A stretch of DNA of 43,372 nucleotides from a virus. The stretch spans positions 1-43,372 of IMG/VR virus record IMGVR_UViG_3300044630_003426. One strand, 5' to 3'. Positions 8,367 to 16,790 of this stretch are shown one piece after another (the first letter of the stretch is position 1; each line of letters begins with the position of its first letter). A model generated the notes under the pieces. It did no database searches. It was not told the origin of the DNA and saw only the letters and a program-made list of their open reading frames with translations. The position numbers and the translations under genes were made by a program.

Positions 8367-10040
8367 ATGGGATTTGCAGCAGGATTTCAAGTAGGCGCAC
8401 AAGCCGTTGAGCGCGGTATTAAAATGCGCGAGGAAGATGCGCTAAAGCAAAGCCTAGCACAAGAAGCTGGCCGTTATGGCGTCACTGAAGGTGCTTATGG
8501 CCCCGGCTTGCAAGAGAACATCCAACAGCTTCAAAGTCTGCGCGAGCAAGACCCAACGCAAGCTCCAGCGTACGACCAAGCCATTGCCGAACTGACACGT
8601 CGTCAAGGTTTAACTGCTCCTGATTTCTCTGTAGCTAGTGGCCCTACCAACTTTGCAACTCGCCAAGAAGCTCGCCAAGCGGCTGCGCCGCTGCGTACAG
8701 AAGGTCTTGCAGGTGTGTATCGCCAGTATGGTGACATAGCCAAAGCCGACGAGTTGGAAGCCCGTGCGTTTGAACAACAGCGAGCCATTGCCCGAGAAGC
8801 CCGTGATGTAGAACGTGCAGGTCGTGAGTCACAGGAATTTGCTACTAGGCAGACCGAAACTGGTTTGCGAATCAATCAACTTACGCGCACTGATGCCGAA
8901 CAACAACGAGAAACTGACTTTTCTAGCTACGCAGCAGAGAACCCTGACATGTCCGTTAAAGACCTTAAAGAGGCTGCGTTTAAGCAATTTAAGTTTTCAC
9001 CCGCACAGTGGCAAAAGGTTGTGACTACCCGCCTCGGCATTGAGAATGCTGAAATGGACTCATTCAAGAACAACGTTAGAAAAAAACTGCAAGGTAAAAA
9101 CATCAATCAGGTCGGCGAGCTGTATAACACAGACCCTGACTTTGACGACAAGACCGACTTGGCCATCGTGCCGGGTAAGGGCGGTGCTGTTACGCTCAAC
9201 TTTATCGACAAGGCAACCAAAACCGTCAAGGAGTCACAGACTTTTAAGAACCAAGCAATTGCGCTTGAGTACCTGAACAAGCAAGCAACTGAGCCTGAGA
9301 CCATTGGTTCTTGGATGATGAATTTGCGGAAAACAGAGTCTGCGATTGACGCGCAAGGCGCAGCTGCGGAAGCGTCTAGGGCTACTGTTGGTTTGCGTGG
9401 TGCTCAAGCTAAGCAACTTAAGGAGTCAGCAGAAAACGCTACCGCTAGGGCTGACCTCGTCGAAAAATTTGAGGCGCTTACACCAGAAGAGCAAGCCGGT
9501 GCTAAGGGGCAAGGTCTTATCAAGCAGTTTAACCTCTTGAATGTTAAGGCTGGGGGCACCGTACCACTTGGCGCAGCTCCCAAAGCCGCTGGCCCAGTCA
9601 GAATGGACGATGTAGACAAAGAGAACCTACGTGCGTATCGTGAATGGGAGAAAGACCCACGCAATAATCGTTTACCGCAAGGAGAAAAAGACGCATACGC
9701 TGCTCGACTTGGTGTCACACAGTTCCTGAATCGTAACACTGCAGGGGGGCAAACCGGTGTTAGTTTAGGTGGTGATGCTTACGCTAAAGACCGTGAAGCT
9801 CCGCCCCCCGCTGCCGCACCTAAACAAGGTTTGACAAAAACTGTTGCTCCCCCTGCGCTAAGTACTGAGAACACAAAACTTTTAGGTCGTGCAGGGAGCT
9901 CAGGCTACAACGTTCAAATGCCAGACGGAACAACTAAAGTTTTGTCAATCAGCGAATTAAATGAGTTAGGATATCAATTCGTTGGTGGTAACACCGGGCT
10001 GCCAAGACCTTGGTACGCTGATTTATTGCCACGCCGATAA
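8367..10040 (+). CDS. Internal virion / ejection-type protein
   Basis: 557 residues, helical, rich in Gln, Ala, Glu and Arg, with long charged heptad-like stretches (about 130-190 and 315-385) and a disordered Pro/Ala segment (about 465-500). There is no signal peptide or membrane segment. GGAGG at 8355-8359 precedes the ATG. It lies between the S74 protein and the 1948-residue giant. In podoviruses this slot holds internal core proteins that leave the capsid with the DNA. No conserved enzymatic motif is visible, so the function rests on context and composition. Confidence 0.6.
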   Translation: MGFAAGFQVGAQAVERGIKMREEDALKQSLAQEAGRYGVTEGAYGPGLQENIQQLQSLREQDPTQAPAYDQAIAELTRRQGLTAPDFSVASGPTNFATRQEARQAAAPLRTEGLAGVYRQYGDIAKADELEARAFEQQRAIAREARDVERAGRESQEFATRQTETGLRINQLTRTDAEQQRETDFSSYAAENPDMSVKDLKEAAFKQFKFSPAQWQKVVTTRLGIENAEMDSFKNNVRKKLQGKNINQVGELYNTDPDFDDKTDLAIVPGKGGAVTLNFIDKATKTVKESQTFKNQAIALEYLNKQATEPETIGSWMMNLRKTESAIDAQGAAAEASRATVGLRGAQAKQLKESAENATARADLVEKFEALTPEEQAGAKGQGLIKQFNLLNVKAGGTVPLGAAPKAAGPVRMDDVDKENLRAYREWEKDPRNNRLPQGEKDAYAARLGVTQFLNRNTAGGQTGVSLGGDAYAKDREAPPPAAAPKQGLTKTVAPPALSTENTKLLGRAGSSGYNVQMPDGTTKVLSISELNELGYQFVGGNTGLPRPWYADLLPRR

Positions 10041-10052
10041 TCTGGAGCGACG

Positions 10053-13000
10053 ATGCCGATCTATAACATGAACGACTTGCGGGCGGCAGTGCCGTCCTCC
10101 ATGCGTGATTTGTCTGATGATGAGTTGATTCGAGACTACGCAGGGCGTGTTGGTAAAAGTTTTGAGGACACGGCAAGTTACTTAGGCTTTAAGCCTCGTG
10201 GCACGCTAGCGGAAATGGGCCGTCAGGCTATGGGCGGTGCTGTTGTTGATTTGCCTAAGATGGTTGGGCAAGGGCTTGAGTACACTGGTGTTGCCCCCGC
10301 GTATGGTCGTGAGATGGCTCAAGCCGCAGAGGCTCGTGCTCCTGCGTACATCCCTGATAATCGCGGTCGTGGGCTTATGGGCGAAGCATTGACGATGGGT
10401 GCTCGTGGTTTAGCTCCTGTACTGTCTACTGCGCCTCTGGCGTTTATTCCCGGTGTCGGCACTGCCGCCGCTGCCGGTGCAGCCGCTACGCTGTTTGGTA
10501 CGTCGTCCGCACAGGAAACATACGACAAGCTTATTGACCAAGGTATTTCTGAAGAAGATGCTGCAGCGGCGGCTCGCCGTGTTGGTCTAATCCAAGGCCC
10601 ACTAGAAGGCGCAGCTACTGCTGTAGGTCTTCGCGCTTTTAAACCTCTTGCAACTGCCTTGCGCGGAGCTCCTAAAACTACTTCTGGTGTAGCTGGTGCA
10701 TTAACAGACACCGCTGTCTCTAAGCCCTTCCTAAAAGGTATGGGCGTAAACTTGGCTGTGCAGCCGGGCACTGAAGTAGCTCAAGACGTAGGTAGTTCGA
10801 TGGTGGAGCGAGCCTACGGCGCGGCTCCAGAAGACCTTGGTGAGATGGCTAAGCAGTCTGCCTTGGGTGGTGTTGGCCTTACTTTGTTGCTAGGCCCATT
10901 GGCCTTTGGTTCGCATGTTAGCCGAGCCCGTAACGCAGCCAAACTCAAAGAGGCTTTGTACGGCGATAACACACCTACTGAAGTTCGCGCTCAAGCCATA
11001 GATATGATTATGGCCGAAGCTCAGCGTCAAGGCGTTCAAGAGCAAGATATCGACAAGTGGTTCGACACCCAGTTGGATATGGAAGACGCTCGCACAGAAA
11101 AGCTCCGCGAGATCGAACAGACCGAGGGCGATAAGTTCCGTGAGATGACTAAGGGCATCACAACCGAGGCAGAACCCATCGACCTTCAAGCTCGCATTGA
11201 TTCCTTGTTGGGTATTACCCCCGCGCAAGACCGCATGCGTGAAGTTGATTTAATCGGCGGAGCACGTGCACCTTCCGAGGACTACATCAGCGGTAGTCGT
11301 GGCTTGCTCACAGGTGATGAACAACTGCAGCAGGTAGAGACTGGCAAAGAAATTGCGCCCGGTATTATCCAGAGCGCTCCCGGTGTGTACTACCAACAGC
11401 CCGCAGCGCCTATAGACCTGACCTCGCCCGGTCGCGAACCCAACATACAACAACCTGCACCGCGCCGTACTTTGTCACAAATTCGTACGGGCATGTTCCA
11501 AACCCCGATTCTGAATAGCCAGCAGGTGCTTGCTCAAGAAGAGGGTGGCCCAACTGCCGCTGGCCCAGCTTTTACGCCTCCTGTCGACCAACCCGCTGCT
11601 GTTTCTCCTTTGGGTGGTGCATCTACGACCGCCCCTTTGCCTGCCGCCCCAGTTGTGGCAGGCGTTTCTTCTACCGTTCCCGTTACCAAAAATGGCGCTC
11701 AAACCCCTAAAACCGTCAAAACAAAAACGCAAGGACAAAAACCAGCCCCAGCCGTTGCCCCAGTAGTTGCGGTTACAGTTGGCCCCAAGGACGTATCTGA
11801 GGCCATCAAAGAAGACAACGAAATTGATTCTGTTCTTAAAGCTGTTGAAGCCGAAGACCAGAAGACTGATAACCTGTTTGCGGCAGTTAAGGGTGAAACT
11901 GGAAAAGCTCCGGGTAAACCCTCTATGCCTGCACAGGTATATGCCGCGATCCGCAATGCTATCGTAAGACCAAAAGCTGGTGTCATGGTGCGCAAGGCTA
12001 AGTCTGTCGAAAAAGACGAAGCTGCCACGGCTAAATATGGCGAAAAAATAAAACAAATTGCCGAAGCCGCACGTAATTTTGCTGAAACGTATGAAAATTA
12101 CTCAACGCAGAATTTAGTACGTACCGGAAAAGATCAGCCTGACATCATTGGTAATGATGAAACCGCAGACCAAGTTGTAGCCAACCGAGCAGTTGCCATG
12201 AAGGCAAATGCAAACGCGGTGCGGGCGGCCTTGGCTAAGCTAGGCGAAGCTGTTGGCGGCAACGCCAAAGACGTCGAAGCGATTGTCCGGTTTGTAAAAG
12301 ACCGCGCACAAAAAGAACGACGCGGAGATCAAACTTACGAACGTGCTGATATACGGTTGTCCCGCGCATGGGCGGCGGCGAAGAGTGAGTCTTTTATAGG
12401 CGAACCTGATCTGCTTGCCACAAACCCTAATGAAGTCCGTCAGTCACGGGAATCTACAGCAAGGGGTGCTGCTCCACAACTTGTGGAAGCAGCTACTGAA
12501 GGATACGCAACATTTGGTAAAGGGCCAGTAGAGACAGGTATCAACGGTATCCTGAACTACATCCGTACTACTGGGACTCCATTTGAAAAGACATTGGGGC
12601 TGGCCATCAAACGCGCTGTTGCCGGTAAACGTGACATAAAAGTTGTGTTTACTGAAGACGGTAAAGGCCAGTATGACCCCAAAACCAACACCATCACAAT
12701 TAATAGAACGAGCAGTAGAGAAGTAGCTTTACACGAAGCTTTGCACGGTGCATTACAGTGGTATGTCTACAGCAACCCAACATCGCAACTTGTTTCTGAC
12801 CTCAAAGCCTCTCTCATGCGCGTGGTCAATTTTGACACGGCAAAGCTACCACCTAAAGCCGCTGAAGTTCAGGCTGTGCTTAAAAAGGTTCTGGCTGGCA
12901 AGAGTAAGACTGCTGAGCTAGACGCTGTCCTTGAGTTGATTTCATACGGGAATACCCTTAACGACTTCCGTCGCGCACTGCAAGGTATGGAGAGCAACGC

Positions 13001-15899
13001 CCCTCGTACTTTCATCAAGTTTGCTAACGATACCATGGAGCTTGTGTACGCTTTGGTTCGCCGCATGCTTGGTATTAAGCAATCTGTTGCTAGTGATGTC
13101 ATGGAGAACACGTTTAAGCTGTTAGAAGCCGCCCGTGCAGCAGAGCAAACAGCGCCAAGTACAGGTAACGTATTGAAAGCGGCTGTTGAAACTACAAGGT
13201 CTTTATCTGACGCTAAAGTCGCCGCTGCGCTGGGTGTTACAGAACAGGACTACAGCCGGTTCAATAAGTCCAATGCCGTGCAGTTGCAATTATTGCAACG
13301 CGGGTTTGAAACTGTAGGTTGGAGCAAAGCCAACATGGAGAAGCTCATCGGCAAAGCTGGTGACAAGATGCGTGAATTCATCTCTAAGAACTTCCCCGGA
13401 GCTGAGATCGTTCTAGGTTGGATTAACTCACGCTACAACGTCGACCAGACCGTGTCCAAAGTTATGGATCGGTTTAAGCTCGACAAGGGTATTGGCTATC
13501 AGTACGCTGAGGACTTGGCCAATGTTATCTCACGCCGCCCTGCTAATGAAGTCAACGCATTGTTTGCGTACCTTGACGGTGATAAGAAAGCACTAGACAA
13601 GTTGCCAGACTCCATGAAAATGAAGGCCGTTGCCGACAAGCTTGATGCGTGGTTTAAGCTTTATGTTAAAGAACTAACGCCGGTTGAACAACGGTACTTT
13701 AACAGCCGCAAGTTCTCTGAAAATTTACTGTTCCCTGAGCGCACTGAGCAGGTAGCTGGCAGTACATTCGGACTTGGAAAGATCAATGAAGTGCTAGGCT
13801 TAAAGCGCGAAAGCATGACTGAGCTTGACCAAGATTGGTTCCAGAAGGACGACAACGGTGATCTGGTACTCGACGGCGATGTTTACCAAGTATTTCAGCC
13901 TAACAACGCAACGCCCGCAGGTGGGATGATTTCTGCTGGGTTTATTTCTGCCGCTCGTTTCGCCGAACTTAACAACACAAACCCACTGGGCTTTACTGTT
14001 GACACATCACGCAAGTGGCTGTTTGAAGGCTTTAAGGATAAAAAATATTCCTTTGTTACCAACACTACCGCTAGAGAAAAGATTGCCGATCAAAAGGCAA
14101 ACGACGTAGCCAACGCCTTGCGCAACACTATTGCGGCTCTGGCAAACAACTACGCTAGTAAGAACTTTATTAAGTCAGTGTATGGTATGGGACGTGGGGG
14201 TAGCGTCCACGCGCAAGTGGCGTTTGACAACTTAGAGCAACTTAATAAGGCGCTAAAAACCAATGTATTGGAAAACCAAGTTCTGCAAGTCTCACGTGAA
14301 ATTTCCCGCTCACCACAGACTAAAGCTCTGTACCGCCAGTCTGGCACATGGGTAAAAATTCCTGAAAACTCACCTGTCTATGGCGAGCTCTCTGGTAAGT
14401 ATTTGCCCGGCCCAGTATGGAACGCTTTGGGCGACATGTCGGACAGACAACCAGTCGTACCTTGGCGTGCGACCAACAACATCATGCGTTGGTTTAAGAA
14501 GTCCAAGACTGTGTGGAACTTTGGTACGCACGTAACCAACACTGCATCTAACGTCACTATGGCTATGGTGCATGACATTTCGTTCTCCACAATGTTGGAA
14601 GCGTCGCAGATTTTGGCTAAGTACGAAGCTAACCCCAAGTCGCTAAATAAAAACGATCTTGCGCTGATGATGGCCTTCCGGGATTCCGGTGCCATGTTGG
14701 CTGACTACTCAAGCGCTGAGGTGAAGGAAGCTCTTTACAAAGCCCACGCTGAGAACTTACGTGGTGGCGAAGACGTTTCTGTTATGCGTCGTGTGGCGGG
14801 TTGGCTCAGTATTGAGAAGTCCAAAGCTGAGTTCCTGCAAAAGCAAGCTGCCAAGGTAGGCAAAGGCGTGGAGTTTATGGACGAAGTGTCTTCACAGATG
14901 TATGCTGCTGAAGATAATATTTTCCGTTTGGCTGCATTCCTCAAGACTGCAGGTGCCTTGCAAAACCGTGCAGGCGCTAAGACACCTACACAAGAAATGT
15001 TACAGGAAGCCGGTCTGTTTGCTCGCAAAGCATTTGGTGACTACGACATCGACTCTAAGGCTGTCAAGATCGGTCGCCAGACTGTAATGCCCTTCATCTC
15101 ATGGTTCTATGCCATGGCACCTGTGATTGGCCGTATCGCTGTGTATGAACCATGGAAGTTAGCTAGCGTGCTGACAGCGTACATGATCCTCGAAGCTGCT
15201 ATGAGCGGCGCAGCGGGTGATGACGATGAAGAAAAACGCATGGAGGGGCCAGAGTCTCTTCGCGAACGTATGTTTGGTTCTGTGGGCCCGTATACACACA
15301 TCCGTATCCCATTTATGGGCGACGATGATAACCCTGTATACTATAAGCTCGGTGACTACTTCCCTACGTCATCGTTCACCCGTGGCTTGCCAAACGGCAT
15401 GGCTGGGCAGTCGTGGATTCCTGCGTCGCTTACTCCTAGCGGCCCGTTCGTCAGTGCGGTTCTCGGCATAGTAGGTGGCGTTGACCCATACACCGGCAAG
15501 TCACTGCACACACCAACTGATACTGAATGGCAAAAGCTGTGGACTACTACTAAGTTTGCGTACGATACAGCAACAATCCCCTTGTTCAATTCTAGGAATC
15601 TTAGTAAAGTTCAAGATATGATCGACGAAAAGACTGGCCTCACAGGGGGTGAACCTTCATCGTTGTTTATTGCACGTGCGTTTGGTTTGAAGTTCTATGA
15701 CTACAACGCGGATGAACAAGCCGCGCAGAATGAGATCATTCGTAAACGAATTGAAAGTGATTTCAAGACCGCTATAAACAAAGCTAAGCGTGATGAGTAC
15801 CGCAAGGGCTACCCAGACTATGATGAGCTTGATAAGACCTTAGAAGACTTGCAAGTTCGCATGGAAAAAGAGTTGGCGAAAGCACGAGGAGAAGAGTAA
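10053..15899 (+). CDS. Giant internal/ejection protein with HEALH metalloprotease motif
   Basis: 1948 residues. The N-terminal third has Ala/Gly-rich hydrophobic stretches (about 110-160, 260-295) able to insert in membrane. A low-complexity Pro/Ala/Lys linker follows (about 490-580). A zinc-peptidase motif HEALH lies at 894-898, after a strand VVFTEDGKGQYDPKTNTIT. The long C-terminal part includes a hydrophobic patch (about 1680-1720; PFISWFYAMAPVIGRIA) and a charged tail. The size, motif and order match large polyvalent proteins of podoviruses, thought to be ejected to help DNA cross the envelope. TGGAG at 10043-10047 sets the start. It is the largest gene of the window. Confidence 0.7.
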   Translation: MPIYNMNDLRAAVPSSMRDLSDDELIRDYAGRVGKSFEDTASYLGFKPRGTLAEMGRQAMGGAVVDLPKMVGQGLEYTGVAPAYGREMAQAAEARAPAYIPDNRGRGLMGEALTMGARGLAPVLSTAPLAFIPGVGTAAAAGAAATLFGTSSAQETYDKLIDQGISEEDAAAAARRVGLIQGPLEGAATAVGLRAFKPLATALRGAPKTTSGVAGALTDTAVSKPFLKGMGVNLAVQPGTEVAQDVGSSMVERAYGAAPEDLGEMAKQSALGGVGLTLLLGPLAFGSHVSRARNAAKLKEALYGDNTPTEVRAQAIDMIMAEAQRQGVQEQDIDKWFDTQLDMEDARTEKLREIEQTEGDKFREMTKGITTEAEPIDLQARIDSLLGITPAQDRMREVDLIGGARAPSEDYISGSRGLLTGDEQLQQVETGKEIAPGIIQSAPGVYYQQPAAPIDLTSPGREPNIQQPAPRRTLSQIRTGMFQTPILNSQQVLAQEEGGPTAAGPAFTPPVDQPAAVSPLGGASTTAPLPAAPVVAGVSSTVPVTKNGAQTPKTVKTKTQGQKPAPAVAPVVAVTVGPKDVSEAIKEDNEIDSVLKAVEAEDQKTDNLFAAVKGETGKAPGKPSMPAQVYAAIRNAIVRPKAGVMVRKAKSVEKDEAATAKYGEKIKQIAEAARNFAETYENYSTQNLVRTGKDQPDIIGNDETADQVVANRAVAMKANANAVRAALAKLGEAVGGNAKDVEAIVRFVKDRAQKERRGDQTYERADIRLSRAWAAAKSESFIGEPDLLATNPNEVRQSRESTARGAAPQLVEAATEGYATFGKGPVETGINGILNYIRTTGTPFEKTLGLAIKRAVAGKRDIKVVFTEDGKGQYDPKTNTITINRTSSREVALHEALHGALQWYVYSNPTSQLVSDLKASLMRVVNFDTAKLPPKAAEVQAVLKKVLAGKSKTAELDAVLELISYGNTLNDFRRALQGMESNAPRTFIKFANDTMELVYALVRRMLGIKQSVASDVMENTFKLLEAARAAEQTAPSTGNVLKAAVETTRSLSDAKVAAALGVTEQDYSRFNKSNAVQLQLLQRGFETVGWSKANMEKLIGKAGDKMREFISKNFPGAEIVLGWINSRYNVDQTVSKVMDRFKLDKGIGYQYAEDLANVISRRPANEVNALFAYLDGDKKALDKLPDSMKMKAVADKLDAWFKLYVKELTPVEQRYFNSRKFSENLLFPERTEQVAGSTFGLGKINEVLGLKRESMTELDQDWFQKDDNGDLVLDGDVYQVFQPNNATPAGGMISAGFISAARFAELNNTNPLGFTVDTSRKWLFEGFKDKKYSFVTNTTAREKIADQKANDVANALRNTIAALANNYASKNFIKSVYGMGRGGSVHAQVAFDNLEQLNKALKTNVLENQVLQVSREISRSPQTKALYRQSGTWVKIPENSPVYGELSGKYLPGPVWNALGDMSDRQPVVPWRATNNIMRWFKKSKTVWNFGTHVTNTASNVTMAMVHDISFSTMLEASQILAKYEANPKSLNKNDLALMMAFRDSGAMLADYSSAEVKEALYKAHAENLRGGEDVSVMRRVAGWLSIEKSKAEFLQKQAAKVGKGVEFMDEVSSQMYAAEDNIFRLAAFLKTAGALQNRAGAKTPTQEMLQEAGLFARKAFGDYDIDSKAVKIGRQTVMPFISWFYAMAPVIGRIAVYEPWKLASVLTAYMILEAAMSGAAGDDDEEKRMEGPESLRERMFGSVGPYTHIRIPFMGDDDNPVYYKLGDYFPTSSFTRGLPNGMAGQSWIPASLTPSGPFVSAVLGIVGGVDPYTGKSLHTPTDTEWQKLWTTTKFAYDTATIPLFNSRNLSKVQDMIDEKTGLTGGEPSSLFIARAFGLKFYDYNADEQAAQNEIIRKRIESDFKTAINKAKRDEYRKGYPDYDELDKTLEDLQVRMEKELAKARGEE

Positions 15900-16153
15900 T
15901 GGCTAAGACACCCGCATGGCAACGTAAAGAGGGCAAGTCCGAAAAGGGCGGCTTGAACGCCAAGGGGCGTGCCTCTTACAATAAAGCGAACCCCGGGAAG
16001 CCGGGGCTCAAGGCTCCTCAACCAGAGGGTGGCCCACGTCGAGATTCATTCTGTGCCCGCATGGAAGGCATGAAAAAGAAATTGACTAGCGAGAAGACGG
16101 CTAAAGACCCGAACTCCCGCATCAATAAATCGTTACGCGCTTGGAACTGTTAA
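15899..16153 (+). CDS. Small basic phage protein (DUF6321-like)
   Basis: 84 residues, strongly basic, with the motifs WQRKEGKSEKGGLNAKGR, NPGKPGLKAPQPEGGPRR and SFCARMEGMKKK, ending in SLRAWNC. This pattern recurs in small proteins of many environmental phages, which I associate with DUF6321; the name is from memory and unverified. Function is unknown. The ATG overlaps the giant gene's stop by one base (TAATG), and AGGAG lies just upstream. It may be a minor virion or DNA-binding protein. Confidence 0.7.
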   Translation: MAKTPAWQRKEGKSEKGGLNAKGRASYNKANPGKPGLKAPQPEGGPRRDSFCARMEGMKKKLTSEKTAKDPNSRINKSLRAWNC

Positions 16154-16170
16154 TTTAACTGGAGGTTATT

Positions 16171-16362
16171 ATGATGCCCTTTAAAGGTAAAGAGTCGAAG
16201 AAAGAAGAAGCCAAGGAAATGAAAGCTGCTGGCTCCAAGAAGATGTACATGAAGATGGAAAAAGCCGAAGGCAAGAAGTCCACTTCATTCAAGCCCTGCC
16301 CCGGCTGTAAGATGCCTGCCAAGTGCAAAGCCGCTGGCAAGTGCATGGCTAAAGGTAAATAA
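16171..16362 (+). CDS. Lys/Met-rich small protein with Cys motif
   Basis: 63 residues, about one third Lys. The N-terminal half is highly charged; the C-terminus has four Cys in CPGCKMPAKCKAAGKC, possibly metal-binding. GGAGG at 16161-16165 precedes two consecutive ATGs (16171, 16174). Its stop shares one base with the next gene (TAATG). Function unknown; charge suggests nucleic-acid contact. Confidence 0.65.
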   Translation: MMPFKGKESKKEEAKEMKAAGSKKMYMKMEKAEGKKSTSFKPCPGCKMPAKCKAAGKCMAKGK

Positions 16363-16514
16363 TGCCTTTTACGTCTGACAAACAAGCCCGCACTATGCGG
16401 GCCGCTGCGCACAATCCTAGCTTCGCTAAGAAGCTGGGTATTGAAGTCAAAGCTGCCAAGAAAATGGTAGCCCATGACAAAGCCAAGGGCGCTAAGCCCA
16501 AGGCCAAGAAGTAA
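16362..16514 (+). CDS. 50-residue basic small protein
   Basis: Reads MPFTSDKQARTMRAAAHN and then PSFAKKLGIEVKAAKKMV, ending in a Lys/Ala-rich tail. Short proteins opening with MPF-x-S-x-x-QAR and an aligned Ala-His are common at the end of phage late operons; their function is unknown. The start overlaps the previous stop by one base. The stop abuts the stop of the convergent HNH gene with no gap, leaving no room for a terminator between the two operons. Confidence 0.65.
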   Translation: MPFTSDKQARTMRAAAHNPSFAKKLGIEVKAAKKMVAHDKAKGAKPKAKK

Positions 16515-16766
16515 TTACTTCATCCCTGCAGAACGTGTTCGTGCGAACGAACGGTTTGCAGACTTAGGAACTGCGCGGAGGTTGCCTCCGCCATTTCCAC
16601 CGCCCTTCGCAATGGGCTTCTTGTGATCGACGTCGAGGCCATCGCCCTTGCGGACGACGCCTTTCTTTTCCATATGCCGACGAGCCGCGTTGCGGTCAGC
16701 TCGGTTAGCGATCTGTTCAGGACGCCCTTGGTAGTTGGCGTATTCCTTTTTGTAGTCACGTGCCAT
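16515..16766 (-). CDS. Small HNH endonuclease-like protein
   Basis: 83 residues. Core: GDGLDVDHKKPIAKGGG, then GGGNLRAVPKSANRSFARTR. The DH pair (Asp47, His48), Asn62 and Asn71 fit the HNH metal-dependent nuclease pattern; no zinc-finger Cys are present. The N-terminus is basic. Small phage HNH proteins nick DNA and sometimes help terminase, but here it belongs to the leftward set, being its last gene and convergent with the late operon. Function beyond the fold is inferred. Confidence 0.7.
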   Translation of the reverse strand: MARDYKKEYANYQGRPEQIANRADRNAARRHMEKKGVVRKGDGLDVDHKKPIAKGGGNGGGNLRAVPKSANRSFARTRSAGMK

Positions 16767-16790
16767 GATGTTTGCCTCACAAAAGATGGC

